DNA from: Scheffersomyces stipitis CBS 6054 | Taxonomy: Eukaryota; Ascomycota; Pichiomycetes; Serinales; Debaryomycetaceae | DNA: 64,000 nt | Direction: 5' to 3' | NCBI RefSeq assembly: GCF_000209165.1 | Contig: NC_009042.1 | Span: 248,001-312,000, forward strand | In this document: positions 19,789 through 30,130 of the stretch, one piece after another | Layout of the letters: each line of letters starts with the position of its first letter | How positions within the stretch are numbered: position 1 is the stretch's first letter | Program-made: the position numbers and the translations under genes | The notes under the pieces: model-generated | What the model was told of the DNA's origin: nothing | The model's database searches: none | Seen by the model: the letters and a program-made list of their open reading frames with translations, nothing else

Positions 19789-22176
19789 ATGATAATGTCC
19801 TTGCAAGAGCCCGGCACGCGCAAAAGGCCGCTTTCGGATGCCAGTCCGGCGGATCTGAAGAAGTACAAGATGGAGCCATCCCAGATCATCTCCACAGAAA
19901 GTCAGCAGGCACTTTTTTCTGACAAGATGTACGCTACATATGTCAAATCAGCATTGGAGTCATTGGATAAGGTATGTACAGTTATTTGGGAAATTTTTGA
20001 GGTGATTGAGATATTATGAAATAGAGTTGTGCTAAAAAGATGTGAAATTTCAGGACTAGAGGAGACTACAGAGTAAACATCGATGAAAAATTTGAATATT
20101 TCAAGATATTCAGAGATATGATGACACTTGTGTGGGCATGCTATGAGAATAATTTGAGAATACTTGTGTGGGAACAGAAAGAAATCGAGAGTATGGATTG
20201 TAAAAGCACACAGTCAAGATATAAGCAGATACGAAGAGAAACCATATGAGCTAACATATTTGATTTCAAATCCTATTCAACTTTATTCCGACATATTTCT
20301 ATCATTTTTTATCGTGTTTCCATCATCAAGCATGTTTGTATATTCATACTAACGAATTTAGGACCCATCCCAGGTGAACAGCTTAACTGATAAGATCCGG
20401 TTTCCTGTAAGCCACAAAGAGGCCATTTCGCTCTCCCACTTCAATATAGTGTTAAGTAGCCTAATAGCAAACGTATCAAGGCTCGACAACAAGTCGTGTC
20501 ATAGTCTCATCTCGGCCATACTAGACTACCTGTGGCTCGAGCTCCAGTCTTCTGGTGAAGTGCACCAGCGGTTCGTAGAACTCTACTCGCAGTTCTTGGG
20601 TGTTCTTGTATCTTCGTATCCCAAACATCTTCCAGATGTGACTAATAAGCTCATGGATGAGTTTTCCAGGTTCAACCCGGCTGTGGAGTCAAAACTTACG
20701 CATCATGATATCTTGACCAAAATCGTCAGATATATACCCACTTGCATTAATTCGTTGCCGCAGACGCTTCAGAAGAACTTCCCTCACCACCTCTCGCTGA
20801 CAACGAGTGAGCTCACCAATTATGTAGCCAACTTGATGAAGATGCGGGAGTACTGCCCAGAGATCCAGTTCAATACCTGGCAGTTGATCGTCGAATGTTG
20901 TATAAAACTTGACGTAGAGTTGCAGAACGAGTTAGATGACTTGGATGACGATGAGATTGACGAGTTGATCAATGGCGACGATGTGGATGTAGAAGCCGAT
21001 TCGGACTCAGATGATGACGACGATGACATTGATGTCGATGTCACTATCGACCCCTTGCATGCTGACAAAGATGACGTAGTAGATGGTGAGATCCAGTACA
21101 TGCTTGACTCTGTAAGTTCTACGGATAACATCAAAGCATTGCTGACGAAACTTGATTCGATCATCCAGCTTCTCTTGCAGAGCACTGCTGGTTCGTTTTC
21201 CGACGAGGAATTGAACAACGGGAACGGTGTGGCTCTTTTCAATACCATCAATTCGTTGTTTCGTAGCCACATCTTGCCTACTCATTTCACCAAGCTGATC
21301 CAGTTTGTAATTTTCCACATCTCGCAGTACCAGCCCGAATTGGCCGATTCATTCTTGGTGCTTCTTATAGACGTCGCATTCAACCCCAACGAGATCTTAG
21401 AGAAACGACTTAAGGCAATGCAGTACTTATCATCATATATAGCCAGAGCTAAGAACTTGTCGCGGCACCAGGTGGTCTTCATCGTTAGCTATCTCATAGG
21501 CTGGCTCAACAAGTACATTATCGAGCGAGAATGCGAAATAGCTGACTTCGAGTCTAGAAATGGAGCGCGTAGCAACGACGGGAAGTCTGCTGGAGGCATG
21601 GAACGATTCAAGTTGTTTTACGCTGCCTTCCAGGCTTTGTTGTACATCTTCTGTTTCAGACACCAGATGCTAGTCAAGAACGGTGAAGCAGTTCCTACTA
21701 ACTCTATCTCTCTTGCTGAGTCTTCAAGTGACTCAGAATGGGAGTGTGATTTGGACAAGTTCATCCAAAGAGTGATCCTTGCCAAATTTAATCCGTTGAA
21801 GTATTGCGACGAGACAGTCGTATACATCTTTGCAAAGATCGCAACCAAGTTGAACGTCTGCTACTGCTACTCGATTATTGAACACAACAAGCGGGAAAGA
21901 ATGCTCCAGACAAATGGCCAGGCCATCATGCCATCAGCCGTGGGCAACTTCAAGCAGAAGCAAGAGTTCTTGGACTTGGAAGCCTACTTCCCCTTTGATC
22001 CACTTGTGTTGCCCTCTAGTAAGAAAATTGTTAGCAAGAACTACGTAGAATGGGCAGAAGTCAACCCGAGTGTGGATGATGATGATGAAGACGACAGTGG
22101 CAGTGGAAGTCACCCAGAAGAAGAAAACAGCGACGAGAGCAGTCTGTCGGAGAGCGAGGATGAAGAGGACGATTAA
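19789..22176 (+). CDS. RRN3: RNA polymerase I-specific initiation factor Rrn3 (spliced)
   Basis: Exon 1 is 19789-19971 (61 codons) and exon 2 is 20362-22176, giving about 665 residues (S. cerevisiae Rrn3 is 627). Exon 1 carries a basic KRPL-SDASPADLKKYK start. Exon 2 opens in frame with DPSQVNSLTDKIRF and contains the HEAT-repeat body. A long Asp/Glu tract lies near residues 250-285. The conserved C-terminal LDLEAYFPFDPLVLP block and an acidic Ser/Glu tail follow. Rrn3 binds the Pol I stalk subunit A43 and recruits the enzyme to core factor at rDNA promoters; it is a TOR-regulated growth switch. An in-frame ATG also lies two codons downstream. Confidence 0.95.
19972..20361 (+). other. spliceosomal intron of RRN3
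   Basis: A 390-nt phase-0 intron. The donor is GTATGT (19972), the branch point is an exact TACTAAC (20347-20353), and the acceptor is TTTAG ending at 20361, only 9 nt beyond the branch adenosine. Both flanks carry Rrn3 coding sequence, and in-frame stops occur inside the intron. Confidence 0.95.
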
Positions 22177-22471
22177 TGACAAGATTATACTTCTATATAG
22201 GTCTAGGTTAATGAAATTTGAAGTATAGGTATATTGTAGAATCATGAAAATGAAACATATAGATCTCAACAGTAATTAGAGTTGCAGATTGAGAAACCAC
22301 AAACATGCGAGAAGAAATGTGAATAATTATTACATTACAATAACGTCATATCTGTGATTGTTGTTTAACTTATCAGTCTCGGGATATATATACATATATA
22401 CATATAGCTTCCTGATATAATAGCCAATGCTTAAGTACGTTTTGTTTGTTTGTTGTATTACTTGGACGCAG

Positions 22472-24535
22472 CTATGGCTTATTTTCCTCGTAGTATTTCA
22501 ATTGAGCTTCAATCTCCTTACAAATCTTGGCTCTTTCCGGGGTACCGTCTTCTGGAACTCCTGTTAATTTGAACTGCGTGGTTTCACAAAAACACCACTT
22601 CAAATTCTTCACAATGACTTTCTCGAAGTCGTAGCCACCCAATTCCCGTGGCAAGTCTTTATCGTACAACCTTCTTCTCAAATCGTCGGCATCGAGAGGA
22701 CCTCTGCCGTGGTAGTTTTCGATAAACACTTCTTCAAGAAACCACTTGGGCCAGTTTGCATGGAGGAAGAAAAGTGACGAACTCTGGAACATGTGGTAGT
22801 CGTAGTTGTTTTTCACTGTGTCTTCGTCGTTGTGGCCATACGTGGGCCTCTTGCTGTTATAGTAGTCGACAAACTTGTCGGTTTCCTCCAATCTAAGGAA
22901 TTCCTCATCGTCCTCATTCGATTGAATATAGTCTATAATAGGATCATACTGTCCCATACCAAAGAACTGGTGGTGGTTGAACTCGTTAGGTGGCCCAAAC
23001 TCACGGTTGAACTCCTTAACCTGATAGTATGGGAGATTCAACTTGTGTGCAGCAGCTATAAACGTTTCCTTATCACCTTCACCAGCGGCTCCTTGCGACA
23101 ACAATGGGTAGTAGAAATTGGGCCCGTAGAAGTTGTAGTACATAGAGAGAATCAACGTCTTAAAATGAACCCGTTTGTTGATAAGTATCTGGCCCGTTTC
23201 TGACGAGGCTTCGGGTATGGCTCCTTCACAGTCGTGCATCGAATATTTGCTTTTATCAGCTAAAGCTCCTCTAGCATCACCCGGAAAGTAACTGTTTCTT
23301 GATCTTTTGTTGTAGTCGATCTTGATATCAGCTATGTCGTAGAAAGTGGGCGATGTTGAGCGTCTCCACAAATCGGGCCAGAGGACAAGGTGCCTGTTCA
23401 CAAAAGGTTTGTTGTTGAAGAAAGCGTCCGGGTTCTTGATGGGAATGTTGTCTGCGTCCAAGTAGAGAACTCTTTCGAACGAAGACACAAGAAGAGCGAC
23501 ATTCTTCAACTGATAACCCGTGATGTTGTGGACGATGTTTTCTGGCAAAAAGTCTGAGATCAACTTACACTCACCGTTGAGCATGGGCAAGAGCTTGTTA
23601 CAGAAATCTACATCATAGTCCTCTTCTGTAGGAACAATGACCTCTACAGGAAGTTTAGAGCCGTTGGAACGCAAGGTCTTAATAGAAAGAAAAGCCAACT
23701 GAAAGTACTCACCTCCTCCAAGATAAACGATCCCATCGCCCTTCATGAAGAGATTGAACTTGTTGTACGATGTCAAGTCTGCAGGCCATTCCGTGGGCAT
23801 CTTATCCAAGAATTTCTTGTGAGAATCCTTAAGTGCCGTTTTCTCGTCGTCAGAAAGACGGAGATAGTTGGCCAACATATCTTTAGTCCTAATGGGTTCG
23901 TCCAAGTAGTTCTCACGATAATGTCCACCGTAAACGTTAATTTTCCCTTCCATATGGGGATATTTTTCCTCCTCCATGGCGGCAGCATAGTGGATTTCAT
24001 CGTTGACAGTCTCGATCTCGGGATCACAGTCTTCGATAAGTGTGAAAAGTTCGTCGAAGAACTTTTTGAATGCTGAAATAAACTTACGTTCAGCATCGAA
24101 CTTGTCTACGTATGAGCCGTTAAGCTTCACAAGCGTAAAGTCTGTTGTTCTCTCAATCAAGTTCTGGTAGTTGTACCCGTTGATAAGCTTTATGTTGTAG
24201 TCGATCTTTTCCAGAGCGAAGTCTGTGTTCATGAACGACCAGACCTGTCTAACGTCAGTATCGTCAGTGATAATCGAGTCGAAATGTTTCTCTATCACCA
24301 TGAAGTTGTTGCCTTTGTCTTGGTGGTAACCGACGAAGGTGTAGTCTTCAGAAGTGGAAGAGCTTCCGGAAGAAGACTTGGTCAACGAATTGATAGTCTT
24401 CTGTGCGGAACGAGAAAGATGCTGAACCAACGAAGACAGTGTGGTGTTGTAGATGTAGCTGTGGAGCACATACGAGAGGTTGATGGCTGTCACCAAGAAC
24501 CCTGCGATTAGTAGGATCTTACTAAGTTTGGGCAT
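22472..24535 (-). CDS. Golgi alpha-1,2-mannosyltransferase, MNN2/MNN5 type (GT71)
   Basis: A 687-residue type II membrane protein. There is a short cytosolic N-terminus, a signal anchor at about residues 7-27 (LLIAGFLVTAINLSYVL), a Ser-rich stem, and a lumenal catalytic domain. Family features are GDGIVYLGGGEYFQLAFLSIKTLR, the metal-binding DxD in LYLDADN (D360-A-D362), and LWPDLWRRSTSPTFYDIA. These enzymes add alpha-1,2-mannose branches to the outer-chain alpha-1,6 backbone of N-linked mannan in the Golgi. CTG-clade yeasts carry several paralogues, so I do not assign MNN2 versus MNN5 or a numbered copy. It converges on RRN3. Confidence 0.9.
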   Translation of the reverse strand: MPKLSKILLIAGFLVTAINLSYVLHSYIYNTTLSSLVQHLSRSAQKTINSLTKSSSGSSSTSEDYTFVGYHQDKGNNFMVIEKHFDSIITDDTDVRQVWSFMNTDFALEKIDYNIKLINGYNYQNLIERTTDFTLVKLNGSYVDKFDAERKFISAFKKFFDELFTLIEDCDPEIETVNDEIHYAAAMEEEKYPHMEGKINVYGGHYRENYLDEPIRTKDMLANYLRLSDDEKTALKDSHKKFLDKMPTEWPADLTSYNKFNLFMKGDGIVYLGGGEYFQLAFLSIKTLRSNGSKLPVEVIVPTEEDYDVDFCNKLLPMLNGECKLISDFLPENIVHNITGYQLKNVALLVSSFERVLYLDADNIPIKNPDAFFNNKPFVNRHLVLWPDLWRRSTSPTFYDIADIKIDYNKRSRNSYFPGDARGALADKSKYSMHDCEGAIPEASSETGQILINKRVHFKTLILSMYYNFYGPNFYYPLLSQGAAGEGDKETFIAAAHKLNLPYYQVKEFNREFGPPNEFNHHQFFGMGQYDPIIDYIQSNEDDEEFLRLEETDKFVDYYNSKRPTYGHNDEDTVKNNYDYHMFQSSSLFFLHANWPKWFLEEVFIENYHGRGPLDADDLRRRLYDKDLPRELGGYDFEKVIVKNLKWCFCETTQFKLTGVPEDGTPERAKICKEIEAQLKYYEENKP

Positions 24536-26722
24536 GTCTATATGGATATGGAAATGTTGAGTGTATAGTACTAGGCAGTATTATATTGGAATAGAAGTAA
24601 GCACTGAAGGATAGTACCGTTGTAATGTTACAGAATATGGTAGTACTATAATGGTGTTCTAGTGCTAACAAATTGGCGTAGAACTATTGTAATGCAATAG
24701 TAGTGTAATAGCAGTGTATGATCGTGCTACAGCAATGGGGTATTAGTTAAGTGTAGTAGCACTGGTTGTTGATATTGTTCAGTATGGATCTAAGTATGAT
24801 GCTGTACTCCAATAGTGTGGATTATTGTCAACAATTTCAGTTGCGAATATGATGGAATATGGCAAAAATGGTATAAATGCACTTGTCTGCGGATTTCTCT
24901 TGAACGTCTGTGACTTATGATTCTCTGAGTCTTCAAGCCCGAGTCTCTGAGTCTATGGAATGGAGAGTAGCACAGCGATGGAAAGTCGAAAAATTGTCTG
25001 TTTAAAATTCTCCTTTCGAGGTTCTTCCTTCGTGTAAAGCAAGCAGAGAACTCCCGAACTCAGACGTATAGCGAAAGACAGCTGGAACAAACCAGAGAAG
25101 TTGACAGAAAACAAGTACTACAAGAAGTAAAGCAAACAGTCCTGAAAACAAAAAGAAAAAGTGGTGAAATCTACAAATTTCAAAGATGCCTACAATAATA
25201 TATGAATCCAGTGAGAATCTCATAGCTTCAGCTCTGTCATAATCAGACAGACACGAAATCTACCACACGGTATACATCTGTGCAAATGTCGCGGCCAGCG
25301 CCTGATAAGCAGACACTCTGCATACGGAAGTGTCTGTGGAAGACCGTGTCAGAGCAACGCGCCCAAACAAAAAAAATATGGCTTCACCAAACGCACTCTT
25401 CCTCTTCACACGCCCGCTGACAATGTCGTAACTCTTCGCCGACATTAGTATAATTGAACCCACATGAATGAGAACTACGGCAGCCCTCCAATTACCTCGC
25501 CATTTCGTGTTTACCTCATCCTTCTCTTCTCCACCTGCTCTATATTTAGCATCTCTTGCCACAGGACACCAAGACGCAACACAGCATCATCTCCAAAGTT
25601 CCTTGATTCTCAAAACTTCTTTTTGTCATTGAGATCTCTCGGTCTCCAGCTGCACCGTGCTACAGGCTTCCTCGATTATATGCATGTCTCATTGAGACAG
25701 TTTAAGAAAAAATCCGCTCGTCTGCAGACACACTGTCCACTTTGAGCCAAACCGTTACCTAAATCTGAAAATGTCGCACCTGTTCCAAGTCCTTGGCCAC
25801 ACTATATCCCGAAAACTTCTTGTGGTAAAAGCCACTCCAGGGGGCAGATCCAACTCAACTAGCCCATCTACTCTGCCCCCTCATGTGCAAACCAAGACTC
25901 ACAAGTTCTCTCAGATCTCTCAGTCTGCTGTCTGGTCTACATGTGTGTCGCTGTATTGTCGGTGCAGACTACGATGTCGCATCCCCTTAAATTAATAATG
26001 GTTAAAAAATATTACAAAAATATGCTATAAAAATATAAATATATGCATTAATCACTTCGTTCGTAAGGCGTGCTCATGCAGAGAGCCCACATGGGCCCCC
26101 CAGTTAAGCGACATATTTGCAACTAAACTCAATTGCTTTGGTCACGTGCACACCATCCTCCTTAACCTTCACCGTATTCACTATTTCAGGTTGGATTGAG
26201 CCATGATTTTCCGTGCCCATTTCATATTTCTGCTTTGGAAAATGTCTAATTTCTCGGACACTGATACGGTCGAACTTTTTGTCTGCCTTGAGTCAGATAT
26301 CTTCTGTCGCGTCTCCGTTCGCGTCATAAATCGAGTTTGATCTTTATTTCTGCATCCACTTTCTTTCAACTCAGTTATCTTCTCCCGAGGTACACCTCCG
26401 GCCGTGGTACTTCCACAAGTGACAATGGGGTGAGCTCTAAAGTAAGTGAACAATGTCAAGAATTACGAACATCACCACCTCGTAAATCTCTATTATAAAA
26501 CAAAGTCGTGCCTCCCTTTTTTGGACAATTCATCTCTACCCCTTGGCATCTTTTGTAGCACATGCACCTTCCCTCCCTACATCCATCTTCAGTTCAAGAT
26601 TCGTACACACCGAAGCACCAACGGGACTGAATGGCACGCGACAATTATATAGCCTTACAACTCTGTCTTGAACAAGTCTGTCCTGTATAATTCTGTCCTG
26701 TGCATTAGTATCTGAATCTTAT
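24536..26722. other. 2.2 kb intergenic region upstream of the mannosyltransferase
   Basis: No convincing gene. The first ~350 bp (24540-24830) are a degenerate low-complexity stretch of TAGTA/TAGTG/AATAG words upstream of the mannosyltransferase. Several frames of 68-100 codons (25260-25562 minus, 25464-25745 plus, 25771-25995 plus) show no domain or coding bias. A GTCACGTG box (core 26143-26148) sits near 26.1 kb, and AT-rich DNA (26000-26050) precedes it. The right end is the 3' region of the Zn2Cys6 gene. Confidence 0.35.
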
Positions 26723-29700
26723 CTACTTATCGTCTTGTAGCTTGTTTTTTGCACCCAAAGGATTACTCTCCAACTCGTCGAACAAGTCGAACAACGTCAA
26801 CTCGCGTGTGGCCGGATCGTTCTTTATGTTGAAAATCAAGTCTATCCATTGCTGATCGGTATTTGCCATCGATGGGCTGCTCGCCACGTTAGAACCAGGT
26901 AACAGAGGCGGAGTTCTCAGAGTTTCTCTAGAGAATTCCTGAGTATTTTCCAGGCACTCGGACTCAGTTAATGCGTTCCTATTCTTACCACTTCTTCTGT
27001 TTTCCCTGTTTTCTTGAGTCTTGTCTATGCATCGTGAAACAATAGTCTTCAAGCCGTCCAACTGATACTTGCTGTACCTTGACTCGACACCACCTTGCTG
27101 CAACATCCACCGTTGAAACGCTTGACTCTGGATCACTGACAAGAAATATGTATGTCCTTTTGTAATCTTCCAAGCGTAGTAATATCTTTTACTGATTCCA
27201 CCTATCAAATTGATCAAGATCTGGTATGTTGTCACAAGTAAAGAACGCAATTTCTCGTCTCCGCTATTCATACTGAACTTTATGATTAAAGAAAGCTGTA
27301 CTTGATTGGATTTGTGGATCAATCCCTGCAAAGTAGGGTTGATAATGAAGTCAGAACATGTTTGAGATTCATTCAAGAGACTGTGATAGGTAGGGATCAA
27401 ATCAGTAATATAGATCATCGATTTCTTCAAGTAAAACCACGAAATATTGTTCAGGGAGTCCCCATAGAACAAATACATGTAATAATAAATAGTCATCAAG
27501 AAGGTATTGATCGATAAGAAGACTTTGATTGTATGAATTCTCTCAAAACAGCTCAACGAGAGCCGGTCGTCTTCATTCAATATGTTAACATAATCACCCT
27601 TATTACAAACCACCTTCCACTTACAGTCTCCGCAGATAGCATTGACAATCAGAGAGCCTCCAAAATGCTCGTTCACCAATACTTCAAAATCATTCAACTT
27701 GTCAACTATTTGACTTAATGGAGTAGTGGAGTTTCTATCCAAGATAAACTTCAACATTGACTTCATACGAACATGAAAATCGTAAGACTTTTTATGGACA
27801 ACTTCAAAAATGAATTTTTCTCTTTCAAAATTGCCTATGATGTTGCTATTTTCTTCAGTGATGTATACAACTTTTGTGTGGCAAGTTTCTTCTTTGATAT
27901 ACAACGGACTACCGAATGCTAGACTGTTGTGAACATCAGCTATAACCAAGAAATTCCACATCTTCCTTCGCAAATTCTTCATTCTGGGACTCTCCGAAGG
28001 ATGTACCTGATCTGGATCAATGTTCAACTTCATCGCAAGAGACATTCGCACTATGGCGCCATGATAGTCTATTACATCATGAACCCAGCCGTCCTCTGGC
28101 AGGAGTCTACAGTAAAATCTCATGAAAAACATTAACTGCAAGGTAGAAAAAGTGAATGGAATGTTTTCGTCAAGAACATTAAAACCAGCTAAGCATTCTC
28201 TGGCCAACTCTGCTAAATCAATAGATATAGGATGACGAAGTAAACGCAGTACTGATATAACTCTTGCACTAGTTCCTCCTTGAATTGTCTCGATATTGAA
28301 ATCATCATTGTTTCTGAAAAGAGAGAGGTAACCAAATCTCATCATAAGCAACAATATTCCTAACATTGCCATATCATGTTCGTACGTTTCTTTGTGTAGC
28401 TTTATATGTGAAGGAATATCGAAGCCAGTAGACTCTTGCTCTCTTGGACCCAATAGTCTTTCCATATCTTCTATAAATGTCAATTGATCGACAAAGGGTA
28501 AAAACGGATACAAGAATTCGAAGAATCGATCGATCAACAACCACACTATTTCCTTTTCTGGTAAGCGTTCGGTAATACGATCAGTGAGCGATTGGTGGTG
28601 GTCATAAGTAGTTCTAGACATAGTTTGACGAATTAAAGACCGATACTCCTGGGTGCTAGTATCAAACATTTCCAACTCGGAAGGACTCTTGGGATAACTG
28701 ATATCCTCGTCTAGCACTGCGTGTTGAGTTTTGACATATTGCAAGAGCAGTCGTAATTGGTCATCACTCTTCATTAGAGACGACCAACTGAAGGGGGTGT
28801 CTTTGTCAAAACGGTAGAAGTTGATACCGTCCAGCTGCTGCAGAACCGGATTGATACCAAGAAGGGATGTCAATTCCTGGGCGTTTCCGTCAGGCTGTGA
28901 ATGACTTCTGGATTTTGCTAGATCGTCAGACACTGGAGTCGATGAAACAGTTGAGCTAGATTGCGTGGCCTTCCAATTGATAGGAGGCAACTTGATTGGT
29001 GCATTGTATGTTGGTTGATATAAAGGCTTGGAATCCAATATCTTTTGTATAGCTACCAGAGAAGGGGTGCCAAGAGTAGTACTCGATGTACTGCCACTCT
29101 GTTGCTCACCTGACAAGGGAGAATATGACGATAGAATAGAAGAAGAAGGTGGTGGTGGTAGATTCATCTGTTTCTGAGCAGACTCGTCCACGGCGTATGA
29201 TGATGTAGGAACGAGAGAAGGAGTCATATTAGATTCCGAAACAGCAGAGTAAGCACCGCTTGTTGGAGCCAAAGCGGTTTGCAGACCGTTTAAGGACTCC
29301 AACTGCCGAATTCTCTCCTTCAAGGCATCTAGTTCCTTCTTATATATATTGACTTTTTGTCCACCTCCAGAAGAATCTACATTTCCAGAATAGGTTTCAC
29401 CATTGTTACCATTCAGCGCAACTATGGCAGAGTGAAAAACGTCATTTTTTGCATTATAGGCAGCCTTGTTACCAATAGTTGTTGTATGAGGTATGAGCTT
29501 TCTATCTTGTGAAGTCTTGTGTCTCTTTGGCATAACTATCTGTTCCTCCTTAAGCACTATTGGTCTTCTAGCGCTAGAGACATATGGCATAGTGGTGTTA
29601 GACGGACTGAGTGCAGCATCGTAACAACAACTTTGGGAGTTTCCGGACTTGACACAAGAGTCACATGGAACTTGTTTGTTACATTTGATCTTTCTTTTTT

Positions 29701-30130
29701 TGCAGTTGTTACACACCAAAGTGAGTCTGTGTCTCTTCCGAGGCTCCAGCTTGACCTTAAAGCTAGCTTTATGGCTGTAGCCTTCATCTACCATAGTATT
29801 GCGAGAATTTTTCAAAGTGGCAGCCCCACCATTATTTTCGTTTTTGGAAAATCTTCGACTCATGGCAACGCTCAGATTATCAACTACGTTGTCGCTTGAG
29901 TTATCGCTTGAATTTCCACTTGAGTTTTCAAACCTGATTTGTTTTCCATTTTCTGGAGCAAATGTATGCTCACTTCGATTATTTGCACCCGTCTGATTAG
30001 TAATGGTGGTACCAACCACAGGGCCAAGAGGATCGTGGAAAGCTGGTCGTTCACGTGAATGCAGCTCCTGTTTGCGGTTTTCGAGCTTGGACTGGTCCAT
30101 GGCCCGAAATGTGTTGACGTGGAAAGCCAT
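26723..30130 (-). CDS. Zn2Cys6 fungal transcription factor, Hap1-like finger
   Basis: A 1135-residue zinc-cluster regulator. The binuclear cluster has Cys140, 143, 150, 156, 159 and 168 (CX2CX6CX5CX2CX8C), preceded by a basic RKRHRLTL, which resembles the Hap1 finger. A short coiled coil (KKELDALKERIRQLESL, about residue 270) should mediate dimerisation. A Ser/Pro-rich linker is followed by the fungal-specific TF middle homology region (FFEFLYPFLPFVDQLTFIEDMERLL onward). No CP-type heme regulatory motif is present, so heme sensing is not supported. Target genes are unknown. The ATG at 30130 is followed by conserved-looking sequence. Large noncoding stretches flank it on both sides. Confidence 0.88.
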   Translation of the reverse strand: MAFHVNTFRAMDQSKLENRKQELHSRERPAFHDPLGPVVGTTITNQTGANNRSEHTFAPENGKQIRFENSSGNSSDNSSDNVVDNLSVAMSRRFSKNENNGGAATLKNSRNTMVDEGYSHKASFKVKLEPRKRHRLTLVCNNCKKRKIKCNKQVPCDSCVKSGNSQSCCYDAALSPSNTTMPYVSSARRPIVLKEEQIVMPKRHKTSQDRKLIPHTTTIGNKAAYNAKNDVFHSAIVALNGNNGETYSGNVDSSGGGQKVNIYKKELDALKERIRQLESLNGLQTALAPTSGAYSAVSESNMTPSLVPTSSYAVDESAQKQMNLPPPPSSSILSSYSPLSGEQQSGSTSSTTLGTPSLVAIQKILDSKPLYQPTYNAPIKLPPINWKATQSSSTVSSTPVSDDLAKSRSHSQPDGNAQELTSLLGINPVLQQLDGINFYRFDKDTPFSWSSLMKSDDQLRLLLQYVKTQHAVLDEDISYPKSPSELEMFDTSTQEYRSLIRQTMSRTTYDHHQSLTDRITERLPEKEIVWLLIDRFFEFLYPFLPFVDQLTFIEDMERLLGPREQESTGFDIPSHIKLHKETYEHDMAMLGILLLMMRFGYLSLFRNNDDFNIETIQGGTSARVISVLRLLRHPISIDLAELARECLAGFNVLDENIPFTFSTLQLMFFMRFYCRLLPEDGWVHDVIDYHGAIVRMSLAMKLNIDPDQVHPSESPRMKNLRRKMWNFLVIADVHNSLAFGSPLYIKEETCHTKVVYITEENSNIIGNFEREKFIFEVVHKKSYDFHVRMKSMLKFILDRNSTTPLSQIVDKLNDFEVLVNEHFGGSLIVNAICGDCKWKVVCNKGDYVNILNEDDRLSLSCFERIHTIKVFLSINTFLMTIYYYMYLFYGDSLNNISWFYLKKSMIYITDLIPTYHSLLNESQTCSDFIINPTLQGLIHKSNQVQLSLIIKFSMNSGDEKLRSLLVTTYQILINLIGGISKRYYYAWKITKGHTYFLSVIQSQAFQRWMLQQGGVESRYSKYQLDGLKTIVSRCIDKTQENRENRRSGKNRNALTESECLENTQEFSRETLRTPPLLPGSNVASSPSMANTDQQWIDLIFNIKNDPATRELTLFDLFDELESNPLGAKNKLQDDK

